Positions 8,588-17,806 are shown, counted from the stretch's first letter. The stretch is 64,000 nucleotides of DNA from UBA5862 sp002408105 (GCA_034189125.1 JAXHVB010000006.1:4296-68295); one strand, 5' to 3'. The notes: generated by a model not told the origin, from the sequence alone. Translations and numbers: made by a program.

Positions 8588-9934
8588 TTACTTCTCGGTG
8601 GGCTCCTCCCCGCCGACCCAGCGCTGCATGAGCGCGCAGGTCACCAAGTCGCCGGTGACATTGACGGCGGTGCGGCTCATGTCGAGGATGCGGTCGACGC
8701 CCATGATCAATGCAATCCCGGCCGGCGGGATGCCGACGGTCCCAAGCACCATGGACAAAATCACAATGCCGACGCCGGGGGTGGCAGGCGACCCAATTGA
8801 CGCGCCGACGGCCATGGCAACAATCAGGGCCATGCTGCCCCAGCTCAAATCCACTCCATAGACTTGCGCCAGAAAGACCGCTGCAACGCTTTGGTACAGG
8901 GCGGTACCGTTCATGTTGATGGTGGCGCCCAAGGGGATGACAAACTGGGAGATGGACGGGCTCACCTGGAGCTGGGTTTCAGCGGTTTTAATCGACAGCG
9001 GCATCACGGTTGCGGAGCTGGATGTAGAGAACGCGAGCAGCAGCACGTCCTTGGTGTCGCGGATGAACCGCAACGGCGGCTTGCCCGCCAGTATCCGTAG
9101 CATGAGCAGGTAAACCAGCAGCATGGTCAACAGGCCAAGCAGCACGGTTGCTACGTAGATGGCCATGCCCAATAAGGCCTCGAGGCCGATTTTGGTGGTC
9201 AGTTGGGCCATCAGACCAAAAACCGCAAATGGCGCAAGGCGCATGGCCCAGCGGACCACTGTCATGCAGATTTCCTGCAGAGAGCCAAGCAAGTCGAGCA
9301 TCGGCTTGGCCTGGTGCGGCGCCATGGACACCAGTGCGATGCCGAAAATCACCGAGAAGATAACAATCTGCAGCATTTGCCCCTGCACCATGGCGTCCAG
9401 CGGGTTGCCCGGTAGCAGTCCGACCACCGCGTCCGGCAACTCGATCAGGCTCGGTGCCGTGGCCGCTGGCGTGGTGGTGGTTGATGCTGGGCCTTGCACG
9501 GGGCGCAGTCCCGTCATGGAGTCCCCAGGGCGGATCACCCCGGCAATGAGCAGGCCGATGCATGCGGCAAGTGCAGTGGTCGCGGCAAAAAACAAGGTGA
9601 CGCGCAGGCCGAGCTTTTTGAGTTGTTCGATGTTTTCGCTGGCCGCGAGGCCTCGGATGACCGAGGCGATCACCAGCGGGATGACGATCATCTGAACGGT
9701 GGCCAAAAACAGCCGACCTGGGAATGCAAGCCAGTTGCCGACAGTCACACCCACAGAAGGGCTGACCAGCCCCACCGAGGGTCCAAGCAGCACCCCGACC
9801 GCCAGGCCAAGGGCCATCCCCACCAGCACTTTGGCCCACAGTCGCCCCTGTACCATCCCCGACAAGTAGTCGCTGAGGTGTGCAAGCGAGCGTGGGTTCA
9901 GGTAATCGAGCGCGCGAAGTGGTGGTGTTGTCAT
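8588..9934 (-). CDS. dicarboxylate/amino acid:cation symporter (DAACS family)
   Basis: Inner-membrane sodium- or proton-coupled carrier for acidic amino acids or C4-dicarboxylates. The 448-aa product has the DAACS fold: repeated hydrophobic helices, the serine-rich reentrant motif TSSSATVMPLSIK, the NMNGTALYQ motif (NMDGT in glutamate carriers) and DRILDMSRTAVNVTGD near the C-terminus, which contains the substrate-binding Asp and Asn. I took ATG 9934; the frame is open further upstream but would overlap the aminotransferase gene. Substrate cannot be decided from sequence. It follows the aminotransferase on the same strand by about 100 bases, so cotranscription is possible. Confidence 0.92.
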   Translation of the reverse strand: MTTPPLRALDYLNPRSLAHLSDYLSGMVQGRLWAKVLVGMALGLAVGVLLGPSVGLVSPSVGVTVGNWLAFPGRLFLATVQMIVIPLVIASVIRGLAASENIEQLKKLGLRVTLFFAATTALAACIGLLIAGVIRPGDSMTGLRPVQGPASTTTTPAATAPSLIELPDAVVGLLPGNPLDAMVQGQMLQIVIFSVIFGIALVSMAPHQAKPMLDLLGSLQEICMTVVRWAMRLAPFAVFGLMAQLTTKIGLEALLGMAIYVATVLLGLLTMLLVYLLMLRILAGKPPLRFIRDTKDVLLLAFSTSSSATVMPLSIKTAETQLQVSPSISQFVIPLGATINMNGTALYQSVAAVFLAQVYGVDLSWGSMALIVAMAVGASIGSPATPGVGIVILSMVLGTVGIPPAGIALIMGVDRILDMSRTAVNVTGDLVTCALMQRWVGGEEPTEK

Positions 9935-10035
9935 CGGTTCGATGCTGTGGTTTTGCGAAGCCCAAGACTTGTGAGCCGGCTCGGTGGTCCCCGATCCATC
10001 ATTGCTCAGAGTCAATTCTTTGGGGTTGATGCAGG

Positions 10036-11214
10036 TCAGCCCATTTGCCGTTGGTGGCCAAGAACTTCGTCCAGCGAGGCCAGCATACAGTCGATTTCCC
10101 CGTGGCTGACAACCAGCGAAGGCATGAACCGCAGGCAATTGGGCCTCGGGGCATTGAGCAGGAGCCCGCGCTCAAACGCTGATTCGACCAGCTTGCGAGC
10201 GTCGAATGCAGTGGTGTCCAGAGCCAGCAACAGCCCTGCTCCACGGACCCCTCCCAGCTGGTGTCGGGCTGCAAGAGACTCGATTCCTGTGCGCAAATAA
10301 CGGCCACGCTCGCGGGTGCTCGCCAAAAAGCCCGGTTCGAGCAGTGTGTCGAGTACCGCGAGACCGGCGGCGCAAACCAGCGGATTGCCGTTGAAGGTGC
10401 CGCCTTGCTCGCCATGCGCGAAGCAGCTCACCCGCTCCTTGCAAAGCAGGGCCGCCAAGGGAACGCCGCCGCCGATGCCTTTTCCGAGCGTGAGGATGTC
10501 TGGTGTTACCCCATAGTGCTGGTACGCAAACAGCGAGCCGGTGCGGCCCATCCCCGTTTGCACCTCATCGAAAATCAGCAGCAGGTCACGGCCTGCCGTG
10601 ATTTTCCGCAGCCCTTCGAGGAAGCCTGGCAAAGCCGGTAAAACACCGGCTTCCCCTTGAATGGGCTCCAGCATCACGGCGACAGTTTGGTCGTCGATCG
10701 CGTGAGCCACTGCGTCCAGCTGGTTGAGCGGGACTTTCACGAACCCTGGCACCTTGGGTTCGAAAAGGACATCCCAGCCTGGCTTTGCCGATGCCGACAT
10801 GGTTGCCAGGCTGCGGCCATGGAATCCGTTCTCAAAGGTGATGACCTTGTATGCACCGTCGCGGTTCAGCGCGCCCCACTTGCGTGCGAGCTTGATGGCC
10901 CCTTCGTTGGCTTCCGCGCCAGTGTTGGTGAAAAACACCTGATCGAAGGCGCTCGCATCGGTCAGCCGGTGGGCGAGGTCAACCATTGGCTGATTGAAGA
11001 AAGCAGGACTTGGATTGATCAATTCGCCGGCCTGATCCTGAATCGCAGCCACCAGCCGGGGGTGGGCGTGGCCAAGGGAGTTGACTGCCCAGCCCTGGAC
11101 GAAGTCGAGGTACTTGCGCCCGTTGGAGTCCCACAGCCAGGAACCGCGCCCACGCACGAACACTGTCTCTGGCCTTGGGGCGATCGGCATCAGAGCTGGA
11201 TGTGGGTTGGCCAT
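10036..11214 (-). CDS. argD: acetylornithine aminotransferase-like class III aminotransferase
   Basis: PLP enzyme that in arginine synthesis interconverts N-acetylornithine and N-acetylglutamate semialdehyde. The product is 392 aa, usual for ArgD. Motifs: NTGAEANEGAIKLARKW (residues 97-113, phosphate cup), FENGFHGRS, IFDEVQTGMGRTG with Asp216 and Gln219 contacting the pyridine ring, and LTLGKGIGGG with Schiff-base Lys245. ATG 11214 is preceded by AGGA about 10 bases upstream; a frame extension to 11286 looks non-coding. The same family includes succinylornithine and other omega-aminotransferases, so arginine synthesis is likely but not proven. A DAACS transporter follows it. Confidence 0.85.
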   Translation of the reverse strand: MANPHPALMPIAPRPETVFVRGRGSWLWDSNGRKYLDFVQGWAVNSLGHAHPRLVAAIQDQAGELINPSPAFFNQPMVDLAHRLTDASAFDQVFFTNTGAEANEGAIKLARKWGALNRDGAYKVITFENGFHGRSLATMSASAKPGWDVLFEPKVPGFVKVPLNQLDAVAHAIDDQTVAVMLEPIQGEAGVLPALPGFLEGLRKITAGRDLLLIFDEVQTGMGRTGSLFAYQHYGVTPDILTLGKGIGGGVPLAALLCKERVSCFAHGEQGGTFNGNPLVCAAGLAVLDTLLEPGFLASTRERGRYLRTGIESLAARHQLGGVRGAGLLLALDTTAFDARKLVESAFERGLLLNAPRPNCLRFMPSLVVSHGEIDCMLASLDEVLGHQRQMG

Positions 11215-11790
11215 GGATGCGGTTTCCTTGTGTATTTGGGGTGAACGGAATCGAGGGTCTGGTCGCAACGGACAGAGACAGGCCAATGGTTTCGGGACGC
11301 TGGATCACGGCGCGTCGCGCGCCGGGCGTAACTGCGCAGAATGTGGCGCCGTTGTGCGGTGGGTGTGTCGACCTCTGGGCAGGCGCGGGGGCGAATCAGC
11401 CGGTCGGTGGCCGGTGCGATGACACCAGAGCGGGTTGGCATGTGCGGCCTCGGTTTGGGCAGCCGCAGGTCCGTTGGCGAAGGGGTGAGGCGGGCAGTCG
11501 CGTCAGGACTTGCGGCTGCCGATGGAAAAAATCAGAGAAACAGAATCCGACAGCAGGGGCGAGCGCATCGGCGTCGCGTGCTGCGGTCTGGGTGCTGCTG
11601 TGGCGGGAGATTGGCGCGCATCCGAAAGAGGTTACGGGTGGATTCTAGTGGGTGTCAATCCATGTTGTGGGACCGGCTTCAGTCCTTTGAGCAGCGACCC
11701 GCGTGGCGGTGAGGTCGAAGAGGTGTGGGGTGTATAAGATCTGACAACCTACGCCGCGGACCTCAGCGTTCGATACCCAGAGCGGCGTTC
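11215..11790. other. 576-base gene-free stretch
   Basis: This stretch separates the 3' end of ectA from the start of the ArgD-like gene. Several frames are open but their translations are Arg/Gly/Ser-rich with no family resemblance, as expected from GC-rich noncoding DNA. No T-tract terminator was found, although transcription of the ect locus should end here. Confidence 0.5.
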
Positions 11791-12291
11791 TCAAAACGGA
11801 CCGATGCTCAGCAGCCGTTCTGGCTCGTGGCTGGGCTCTGGAAAAAGCGCCGCACCAAACCCCGGGGATTCCTCCAGAGGCGCGCCCACGCGCCTGGCAA
11901 ATCCTAAAAACAGGGCGCGAGACGCGGCATTGGACGGGGTCACATTGGTGATCAGGCGGCGCACACCGCGGCATGCTTCGGCGTTGATGAGAAACTCGAG
12001 CATTCGCCCGGCCACGCCCTTACCGCGCCCCGCGGGCGCAACGCCAACCTGCCACACAAACAAGGCATCCGGGTTGGGGGGCGGCCTGTAGCCGGTGACG
12101 AAGCCGATGGCCTGGTCGCCCGCCTCGGCGATGACGGAGGTGGCGGAAAAGTCGCGGCACACCATTAGGTAGGCATAGCAAGAATTGAGGTCCAGAGTCC
12201 CCGCGGCCTGAACCAGTTGCCAAATGCGCACACCATCCTCTACATCGGGATGGCGGAGCTGAATCTTGGTTTGGGTGTCCGTTTGCGTCAT
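11791..12291 (-). CDS. ectA: L-2,4-diaminobutyrate acetyltransferase
   Basis: Acetylates 2,4-diaminobutyrate with acetyl-CoA to N-gamma-acetyldiaminobutyrate, the second step of ectoine synthesis. The 166-aa GNAT protein shows the EctA-specific segments LRHPDVEDGVRIWQLV, GTLDLNSCYAYLMVC, GFVTGYRPPPNPD, LFVWQVGVAP with the acetyl-CoA loop GRGKGVAGRML, and TNVTPSNAASRALF. The ending HEPERLLSIGPF parallels other EctA proteins. Unusually it is not in front of ectB but is the last gene of the locus, 48 bases after ehuA. No strong Shine-Dalgarno precedes ATG 12291. Expression probably depends on transcription through ehuA. Confidence 0.93.
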   Translation of the reverse strand: MTQTDTQTKIQLRHPDVEDGVRIWQLVQAAGTLDLNSCYAYLMVCRDFSATSVIAEAGDQAIGFVTGYRPPPNPDALFVWQVGVAPAGRGKGVAGRMLEFLINAEACRGVRRLITNVTPSNAASRALFLGFARRVGAPLEESPGFGAALFPEPSHEPERLLSIGPF

Positions 12292-12339
12292 GGGTTTCGG
12301 GGGCTCGTTTGCTGTGCTTGGAAAGTGCGCTCTTGGCTC

Positions 12340-13128
12340 TCAGTGGGACAGCACCGCGCGAAGAAATTCTGCAGTGCGTGGCTGCTGTGGAGCATCAAAC
12401 AGCTGTTCTGGGGGGCCCTGTTCCACGATGCGACCCGCTTCCATCAGTACCACACGGTCAGCGAACTCGCGTGCAAATCCCATTTCATGGGTCACGAGCA
12501 GCATGGTCATGGCTTGGTCTTCCCCCAGGCGGCGCAGCACGTTTAGCACCTCGCCAACCAGTTCGGGGTCGAGCGCGCTGGTGACCTCGTCGAACAGCAT
12601 GATGCGCGGCTCCATGGCGAGCGCCCGGGCAATGGCCACCCGCTGTTTCTGGCCGCCGGAGAGCTGGGACGGAAAGGCATCCGCTTTGTCGGCAAGTCCA
12701 ACCCAGGACAGCCATTCCCGGGCCTGGGCTTCGGCTGTTGCTTTCGGGGTCTTGCGGACCCGGATGGGTGCTTCGGTGAGGTTGCGCAGCACGGTTCGGT
12801 GCGGAAACAGGTTGAAGTGCTGAAAGACCATCCCGAGGTGGTCACGCACCTGCCGCAGGTTGTGGGGACTCGCGGACCCTGCGGTGGCGGTTGGGTCAAT
12901 CTTCCACAGCGGCATCCCCGCCACCTCCACGCAACCGGCCTGCACAGGTTCGAGGCCCATCAAAATGCGCAGTACGGTAGACTTGCCTGATCCGCTTGGG
13001 CCGATCAGAGCCAATTTCTCGCCGCGCGCGACATTCAGGTCGATTCCATCGAGCACCACATGGTCACCATAGCGCTTGTGGACTTTGGCGAGGCGCACCG
13101 CCCAGTCGGTGTCAGCTTGGTCGAGCAA
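12340..13128 (-). CDS. ehuA: ectoine/hydroxyectoine ABC transporter ATPase
   Basis: Cytoplasmic ATPase of the EhuABCD importer, a polar amino-acid-type ABC family. Product 262 aa with Walker A GPSGSGKST, signature LSGGQKQR, Walker B IMLFDEVTSALDP, and the switch His in LVTHEMGFA. I chose a TTG start at 13128 because a full GGAGG (13135-13139) lies 6 bases upstream, and LDQADTDWAVRLAKVHKRYG begins a normal ATPase N-terminus. This start overlaps the end of ehuD by 17 bases, so the two are coupled; the longer reading to 13197 lies entirely inside ehuD. Substrate is inferred from the neighbouring EhuB, EhuC and EhuD. Confidence 0.88.
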   Translation of the reverse strand: MLDQADTDWAVRLAKVHKRYGDHVVLDGIDLNVARGEKLALIGPSGSGKSTVLRILMGLEPVQAGCVEVAGMPLWKIDPTATAGSASPHNLRQVRDHLGMVFQHFNLFPHRTVLRNLTEAPIRVRKTPKATAEAQAREWLSWVGLADKADAFPSQLSGGQKQRVAIARALAMEPRIMLFDEVTSALDPELVGEVLNVLRRLGEDQAMTMLLVTHEMGFAREFADRVVLMEAGRIVEQGPPEQLFDAPQQPRTAEFLRAVLSH

Positions 13129-13777
13129 GTCTTGCCTCCATACAGCGAACGGCCCTTGATGCCGCCAGGCTGCAAAGCAGAAAGAAAGCGCCGACAAGGG
13201 TCAGCGGTTCCAGGTAACGAAACGATTCGGCGCCAATGATCTTGGCGGTCTGGAGCAGCTCCATCACGGTGATGGCAGCCAGCAGTGGGGTTTCCTTGAA
13301 CAAGGCGATGAAGTAGTTGCCGAGCGCCGGGATCACAGGGGGGAGGGCCTGCGGCAACACGACATGACACCAAATTTGTGCGGGCTTGAAGTTGAGAGCG
13401 CGGGCTGCGTCCCATTGGGATTCGGGTACCCCCTCGATTCCCGCCCGGTACACCTCGGCCACAAAAGGCGCGTAGTGGACACCGAGGGCGACAACACCGG
13501 TGGTCAGGGCCGAGATTTGGACGCCGGTTGAAGGCAGCAGATAGAACCACGCGAACAGCTGCACCAGCAGTGGCGTGGTGCGCACTGCCTCCATCACCCA
13601 GCGTGCAGCCCAGGAAAGCGGCCCTGGGGTTCGGCGCAACAGTTCGCCAGCAAGGCCGAGCGCCAGCGCCAGGAGCATTCCCAGCACGGCCGCTTGCAGG
13701 CTGATCCAGGCCGCTCGGGCCAGTTCCGGGGCAATCTCAAGGCAGTAGCCCCAGTCCCAGGTGAGTTGGTCAGGCAC
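13112..13777 (-). CDS. ehuD: ectoine/hydroxyectoine ABC transporter permease EhuD
   Basis: Second membrane subunit of the EhuABCD importer, 221 aa. I used GTG 13777, preceded 8 bases upstream by AAGGAG, which yields VPDQLTWDWGYCLEIAPELA, matching the usual EhuD opening (TWDW). It overlaps the ehuC stop by 8 bases. Several membrane helices are evident, with the HAAT-type permease motif RTTPLLVQLFAWFYLLPSTG and the cytoplasmic coupling loop EGVPESQWDAARAL, which contacts the ATPase. The longer frame to 13933 runs through ehuC and is discarded. Confidence 0.88.
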   Translation of the reverse strand: MPDQLTWDWGYCLEIAPELARAAWISLQAAVLGMLLALALGLAGELLRRTPGPLSWAARWVMEAVRTTPLLVQLFAWFYLLPSTGVQISALTTGVVALGVHYAPFVAEVYRAGIEGVPESQWDAARALNFKPAQIWCHVVLPQALPPVIPALGNYFIALFKETPLLAAITVMELLQTAKIIGAESFRYLEPLTLVGAFFLLCSLAASRAVRCMEARLARPS

Positions 13778-14429
13778 GCCCCTGGCTCCTTGCCAGACAG
13801 CGTTCGAGCCAGCGTACGCTTTGCCCCAGCATCCAGGCGACCGTGAAGTAGAGCACCAAAACCAGCCCGAACACCTCGGCAGTTTGCAGGGTCGAGGCGC
13901 GCAACACCTGGGCCTGAAAGGTGAGGTCCGCAAGGGTGATGAGCGAGACCAGGGCAGTGCTTTTTAACAGTTCGATCGCGAGGTTGCCGAAAGGCGGCAT
14001 CATCGCGGGCAGGGCTTGCGGGAGGCGGATGTGCCACAGGGTCTGACGCTCGGTAAGGTTGAGCGCGGCAGCCGCCTCGGCCTGTTCCTGGGGCACTGCA
14101 GCGAGTGCGCCCCGCACGACTTCGGCCCCATAGGCGCCGATGTTGAGCCCCAGCACGACAATGGCTGCGGGCATGGCCTCAATGTGCAGCCCGAAAATGG
14201 GCAGGGCGTAGTACACCCAAAACAGCTGTACCAGTGCTGAAGTACCGCGGAACAGGTCGATGTAGGCGCGCGCCAGGGCGCGGACTGCACGGTGGTTGCT
14301 GCTGATTCCGAGCCCGGCGGTGAACGCTGCACAGGTCGCCACCACCAGTCCCGCGGCGGTGATTTGCAGCGTCACGCCCAAGCCTTTCAACAGCAGTGGC
14401 AACAACTCGGTCAATGAAGACAGCAGCAT
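13770..14429 (-). CDS. ehuC: ectoine/hydroxyectoine ABC transporter permease EhuC
   Basis: First membrane subunit of the importer, 219 aa, starting 21 bases after the ehuB stop. The sequence carries the amino-acid-type permease signature FRGTSALVQLFWVYYALPIFG, then LGLNIGAYGAEVVRGALAAV and the EAA coupling loop PQEQAEAAAALNLTERQTLW. The segment MPPFGNLAIELLKSTALVSL followed by ITLADLTFQAQ is characteristic of the EhuC branch rather than general glutamine or histidine permeases. About five transmembrane helices are visible. It works with EhuD and EhuA in the inner membrane. Confidence 0.92.
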   Translation of the reverse strand: MLLSSLTELLPLLLKGLGVTLQITAAGLVVATCAAFTAGLGISSNHRAVRALARAYIDLFRGTSALVQLFWVYYALPIFGLHIEAMPAAIVVLGLNIGAYGAEVVRGALAAVPQEQAEAAAALNLTERQTLWHIRLPQALPAMMPPFGNLAIELLKSTALVSLITLADLTFQAQVLRASTLQTAEVFGLVLVLYFTVAWMLGQSVRWLERCLARSQGRA

Positions 14430-14450
14430 GGCGGTTGAAACGGATAGCTG

Positions 14451-15389
14451 TCAGTGCGCTGCGGCTTGGTTTGTGCAGAGGGTCTCTGCCGCCACTCCAC
14501 CTGGCAGAGTGGCTTCGGAAAACCCGAACGGAGCCACAGCCCGCAGGTGCGCCTCGGTGCCCAGCACCTGCTTGAGGCGTTCATTGATGGCCGCGAGTAG
14601 ATCAGTGTCCTGGGTGCGTAGACCCAAGGCCCCGTAGCCGACCTGCTCTTGCCCTTCGATCACCGGATTCTCAAATGGCACGGCTTGTTCGAAAGCCGTT
14701 GTCTCGCTGCGCTCGAGCAGGTCCGCAATCGTCAGGGCGGTGCCCGCGTAGGCATCAATGCGCCCTGCCTCCAGGGCGGCGAGGGCACTCGGGTTGTCGG
14801 GCAACACAACGATGCGCTCGGACGAGATGCCGAGGGTGCGAGCGAAACCGAGTTCAACCGTTCCGGCGACCACGCCAAGGCGGGCATCCGGATGCTCGCG
14901 CACATCGGTGTAGCTGTGCAGGTTCATTGGGTTGCCGGCAGGCACCAAAAAACCCTCGTCGACCCTGTACGTGGGGTTAGAAAACGCGATCTCCCGACAG
15001 CGTGCAGGGGTGATGTACATGCCCGCTGCGATCATGTCGAACCGGCCGGCCTTGAGGCCAGGAATCAGCGCGCCGAACTCGGTGAGTACACCCTCCACCT
15101 GATCGACGCCAAGGTCGCGCAGCACCAACCGGGCCACCGCGGGGGCCTCGCCGCTCAGCATTCCGGTTTGCGGGTCCATGTAGGCGTAGGGCGCTTCGTT
15201 CGCGAAGCCCACACGCACAACACCGGTGCGGGTGATGCGGTCGAGTGTCGACTCGTCGGGGGCGCCGCCGCAGGCTGCCAGCAACAAACAACTGGTGAGC
15301 CACAACCACCGGGCACACAACCTGGGATGGCCGAGCGGATGAAAGGCGCGCAGGCGCCGTGGGCGGCGCAAGTATCGGGTCACACTCAC
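14451..15389 (-). CDS. ehuB: ectoine/hydroxyectoine-binding protein EhuB (lipoprotein form)
   Basis: Substrate-binding component of the ectoine importer, 312 aa. After a hydrophobic segment with lipobox LAAC (near residue 40) comes a class II binding fold: VVRVGFANEAPYAYMDPQTG, GEAPAVARLVLRDLGV, then VEGVLTEFGALIPGLKAGRF with DMIAAGMYITPARC, typical of EhuB. The lipobox predicts a lipid anchor, whereas many gram-negative binding proteins are soluble; the residues after Cys are Gly-Gly, with no inner-membrane Asp retention signal. It starts with GTG at 15389 inside the stop of the upstream DUF748 gene (GTGA overlap), implying translational coupling. Confidence 0.9.
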   Translation of the reverse strand: MSVTRYLRRPRRLRAFHPLGHPRLCARWLWLTSCLLLAACGGAPDESTLDRITRTGVVRVGFANEAPYAYMDPQTGMLSGEAPAVARLVLRDLGVDQVEGVLTEFGALIPGLKAGRFDMIAAGMYITPARCREIAFSNPTYRVDEGFLVPAGNPMNLHSYTDVREHPDARLGVVAGTVELGFARTLGISSERIVVLPDNPSALAALEAGRIDAYAGTALTIADLLERSETTAFEQAVPFENPVIEGQEQVGYGALGLRTQDTDLLAAINERLKQVLGTEAHLRAVAPFGFSEATLPGGVAAETLCTNQAAAH

Positions 15390-17806
15390 AGTTTGATCTC
15401 CACACGTGGTTGGCTCTGCTCGCTGGCCAGTACCCGCGGCTCGCAGCCATGCAGGCGTTCCTCGGCGATGCCCCGCTCCTGCAGGTGGGCGCGCACGGCG
15501 TCTGCGCGCAGGGAAGCCATATCCAGCAGTTGATCCTGGGTGGCTGCAGCCTTCGGGTCAGCCGGGGTGGGCTGTTGGTCCTTGACCGCACTGGTCTGCT
15601 GGGATGGTGCTGGTTCCCCGGGGATTGCGGTGCCACAAATCTGCAGGCTGAGGTTGGGTCGCTCGGTCAACAGCGTGGCGATGGTGTTGAGTTGCGCCCG
15701 CTCCTCATCCGAGAGGTTGAGGCCGCCGGGCTCAAAGTGAACGGGCTCGAAGCTCGGGCGCATCACATGGCCGGCCGCATCAGCAGCCAGAAACAGCAGC
15801 CCAAAGGGCTGCACTGCGTACTTCAGGTAGTTGGTGGCGGTCTTGGTAAGGGCCTTGCGGGTCGCCTGTGTGACGAGCGTGGCAATGTCGAAGGTGGGGG
15901 AGTTAAGCTCTCCGGAGACCGGTACGTCAAACTGGATGCGCTGCTGGTTGTCCTCCAGCAGGCTGAGCACCAGGTTGAGGGGCATCGAGAGGCGTTCGTC
16001 GGTTCGCTCGGCCTGTCGGTCGTTGTCTCGGCGAACTTCAACGTGGTTGAGCGTCAGTTGGTTTTCGGCCTCAAAAAAACCCTCGCTCAGTACTGTTTCG
16101 TTCTTCAATGAGACTTGTCCGCGGCTGATGGCATAGCCGCTTGCGGACCGCACATAGGGAGAAAAGTGGCTGAGGTCCAGGTGTCGTAGCTGGATGGCCA
16201 AATTGCCCGTGGGCGCCCGCGTGAGCAGGGTTCCCTCGGCTGAAGCACTGAGTTTCGCCTGGTTGATGCTTCCCGCCAGTTCCACAGCCATTGGCTTGCC
16301 TGCGCGACCGGTCTCGAGGTCGGTGGCGACCAGTTGGTCGATAATGAGGGTTGAGGTGGTGTGGGGGGGCATCGCCCGGTCATGGAGGGCCAGCTTGGCA
16401 CCACCAGTAAGTTCGAGCCGGTCCACCACCAGGTGTGGTGCTGCGACCGGGTTGGGGCGGGCCTGGCCCGCGTTCGCTTCGGTGTCGGTGCTGGAGGGTG
16501 CGTCCGCCTGCGGGCGCTGGTTCGCAGTGGGTGCGGCGGCGGTGGGCAGCAGAAGGTTTCCCTCGGGGCCACGCACGAGTTGGCCGTCGAAGCCATCGAG
16601 CCGAAGGCGCTCGAGGCGCAGGTCGCTCAGCCCCGTGAGCCTGAGGCCGGACAGTTCCAGCGCACGCCACGCCAGCTGGGACTGGTCCGCCTCAACCAGT
16701 CGAAGCGCCCCCGCCTTGACGGCGCCGCTGGCCTGCAGGGCGCCCACAGGTACTTTCGCGTCGGGGTTCAGCTGGGCATAGAGCTCGGCGTCGAGAAGCA
16801 GTTGGGCCAGGCTCAGCTGGGTGTCCAGCCGCTGGACCTCAGCCTCACTGACTTCGATGACGCCAGTGAGATCGAGCTGCTGGCCCGGCACCTGCTCGGG
16901 CGCGCGCAGGTGCGCCCGGCCGGTGTAGGTCAGCTGTCGAGCCCCTGCTGTGGTTGGTGCGTCTGAGCCGGCCTCGAGTCTCAGCGCACGCAGGCGCAAC
17001 TGGCCTTCTACGTTGACATCGGGGTGTTCGCTACCGATGCGCAATCGTGTGTCGAGGTCGGTGTCGAGCTGGCCATCGCGCAGGACCAAGGGGAGCTCCG
17101 GAATCCAGGCCAGCAGTGGAGGCAGGTCGAGATCGCGCACCTGCAGGCTGACCTCGGCGTTGATTGGACGCGCAAGGGGCGTGCCTTCGACCTGCAGCTG
17201 AATGGGGGCGCCATTCAGCTGCAGGTCGGCCTGCAGGCGCGTGGGAGTCTCTGGCGCAGTGGTGTTCAGGTCCGCTGCCTCCAATGACGCGACCTGGATC
17301 CGCAGGTTGGCTCCGTTGCCTGCGACTTCGATGGCCAGGTCTTCCACCCGCAGCCGCTGCAGTACGAGGCTCCAGGGTTCTCTGCGTTCTGCTTCGGGTG
17401 GGTCGGACTCGTCGGTTGGCTCGAGGGCAATGCCGGCGATGCGCACCGCGCCTTCCTGGGGCACTTCGACCGTTGTCGTGCCGCCGCGCAGCCAGGCGGA
17501 TTCGAGCACCAGGGCACGGGAACGCAAGGCACTGAGCGCGAGATCGACACCGACGGATTCGATCTCGCTGGCGGATCCTTCAGGAGGCGTAATGCGCAGG
17601 CCACGCAACTCGACCCAACCTTGAAAGGGCTTCCACCGCAGCTGTTCGAGAGACACCGAGCCCCCGGTACGCGCTTCCAGTGCACCGACCACCATGGCCT
17701 TTCCGATCAGTGGGATAGACAAGACCAGGGCCAGCAACAGCGCAAGAAGGGCGGCTGGCAGCCAAAGCCACCACCGGGCGAGCCAGGTTTTGGGGATGCG
17801 CGTCAT
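15386..17806 (-). CDS. AsmA-like DUF748 family envelope protein
   Basis: A large 806-aa protein with an N-terminal transmembrane anchor (residues about 12-34, LWLPAALLALLLALVLSIPL) and a long beta-rich periplasmic body resembling AsmA/YhdP-type lipid-transfer or assembly proteins. The C-terminal part has the DUF748 pattern FEPVHFEPGGLNLSDEERAQ followed by an OmpA-like IATLLTERPNLSLQICG segment. A Gln/Pro/Ser-rich linker lies around residues 420-445. It sits between ask (53 bases) and ehuB (GTGA overlap), in the middle of the ectoine locus and coupled to the binding-protein gene. Its function is unknown; envelope maintenance under salt stress is only a guess. Confidence 0.85.
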   Translation of the reverse strand: MTRIPKTWLARWWLWLPAALLALLLALVLSIPLIGKAMVVGALEARTGGSVSLEQLRWKPFQGWVELRGLRITPPEGSASEIESVGVDLALSALRSRALVLESAWLRGGTTTVEVPQEGAVRIAGIALEPTDESDPPEAERREPWSLVLQRLRVEDLAIEVAGNGANLRIQVASLEAADLNTTAPETPTRLQADLQLNGAPIQLQVEGTPLARPINAEVSLQVRDLDLPPLLAWIPELPLVLRDGQLDTDLDTRLRIGSEHPDVNVEGQLRLRALRLEAGSDAPTTAGARQLTYTGRAHLRAPEQVPGQQLDLTGVIEVSEAEVQRLDTQLSLAQLLLDAELYAQLNPDAKVPVGALQASGAVKAGALRLVEADQSQLAWRALELSGLRLTGLSDLRLERLRLDGFDGQLVRGPEGNLLLPTAAAPTANQRPQADAPSSTDTEANAGQARPNPVAAPHLVVDRLELTGGAKLALHDRAMPPHTTSTLIIDQLVATDLETGRAGKPMAVELAGSINQAKLSASAEGTLLTRAPTGNLAIQLRHLDLSHFSPYVRSASGYAISRGQVSLKNETVLSEGFFEAENQLTLNHVEVRRDNDRQAERTDERLSMPLNLVLSLLEDNQQRIQFDVPVSGELNSPTFDIATLVTQATRKALTKTATNYLKYAVQPFGLLFLAADAAGHVMRPSFEPVHFEPGGLNLSDEERAQLNTIATLLTERPNLSLQICGTAIPGEPAPSQQTSAVKDQQPTPADPKAAATQDQLLDMASLRADAVRAHLQERGIAEERLHGCEPRVLASEQSQPRVEIKL

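Noticed and set aside
11175..11712. Open frames in the argD-ectA gap
   Set aside because: Translations are Arg/Gly-rich with no domain or consistent start; they look like chance frames in GC-rich DNA.
13128..13197. Longer ehuA reading from ATG-type start at 13197
   Set aside because: It lies entirely inside ehuD; the internal TTG with GGAGG at the proper spacing is better supported.
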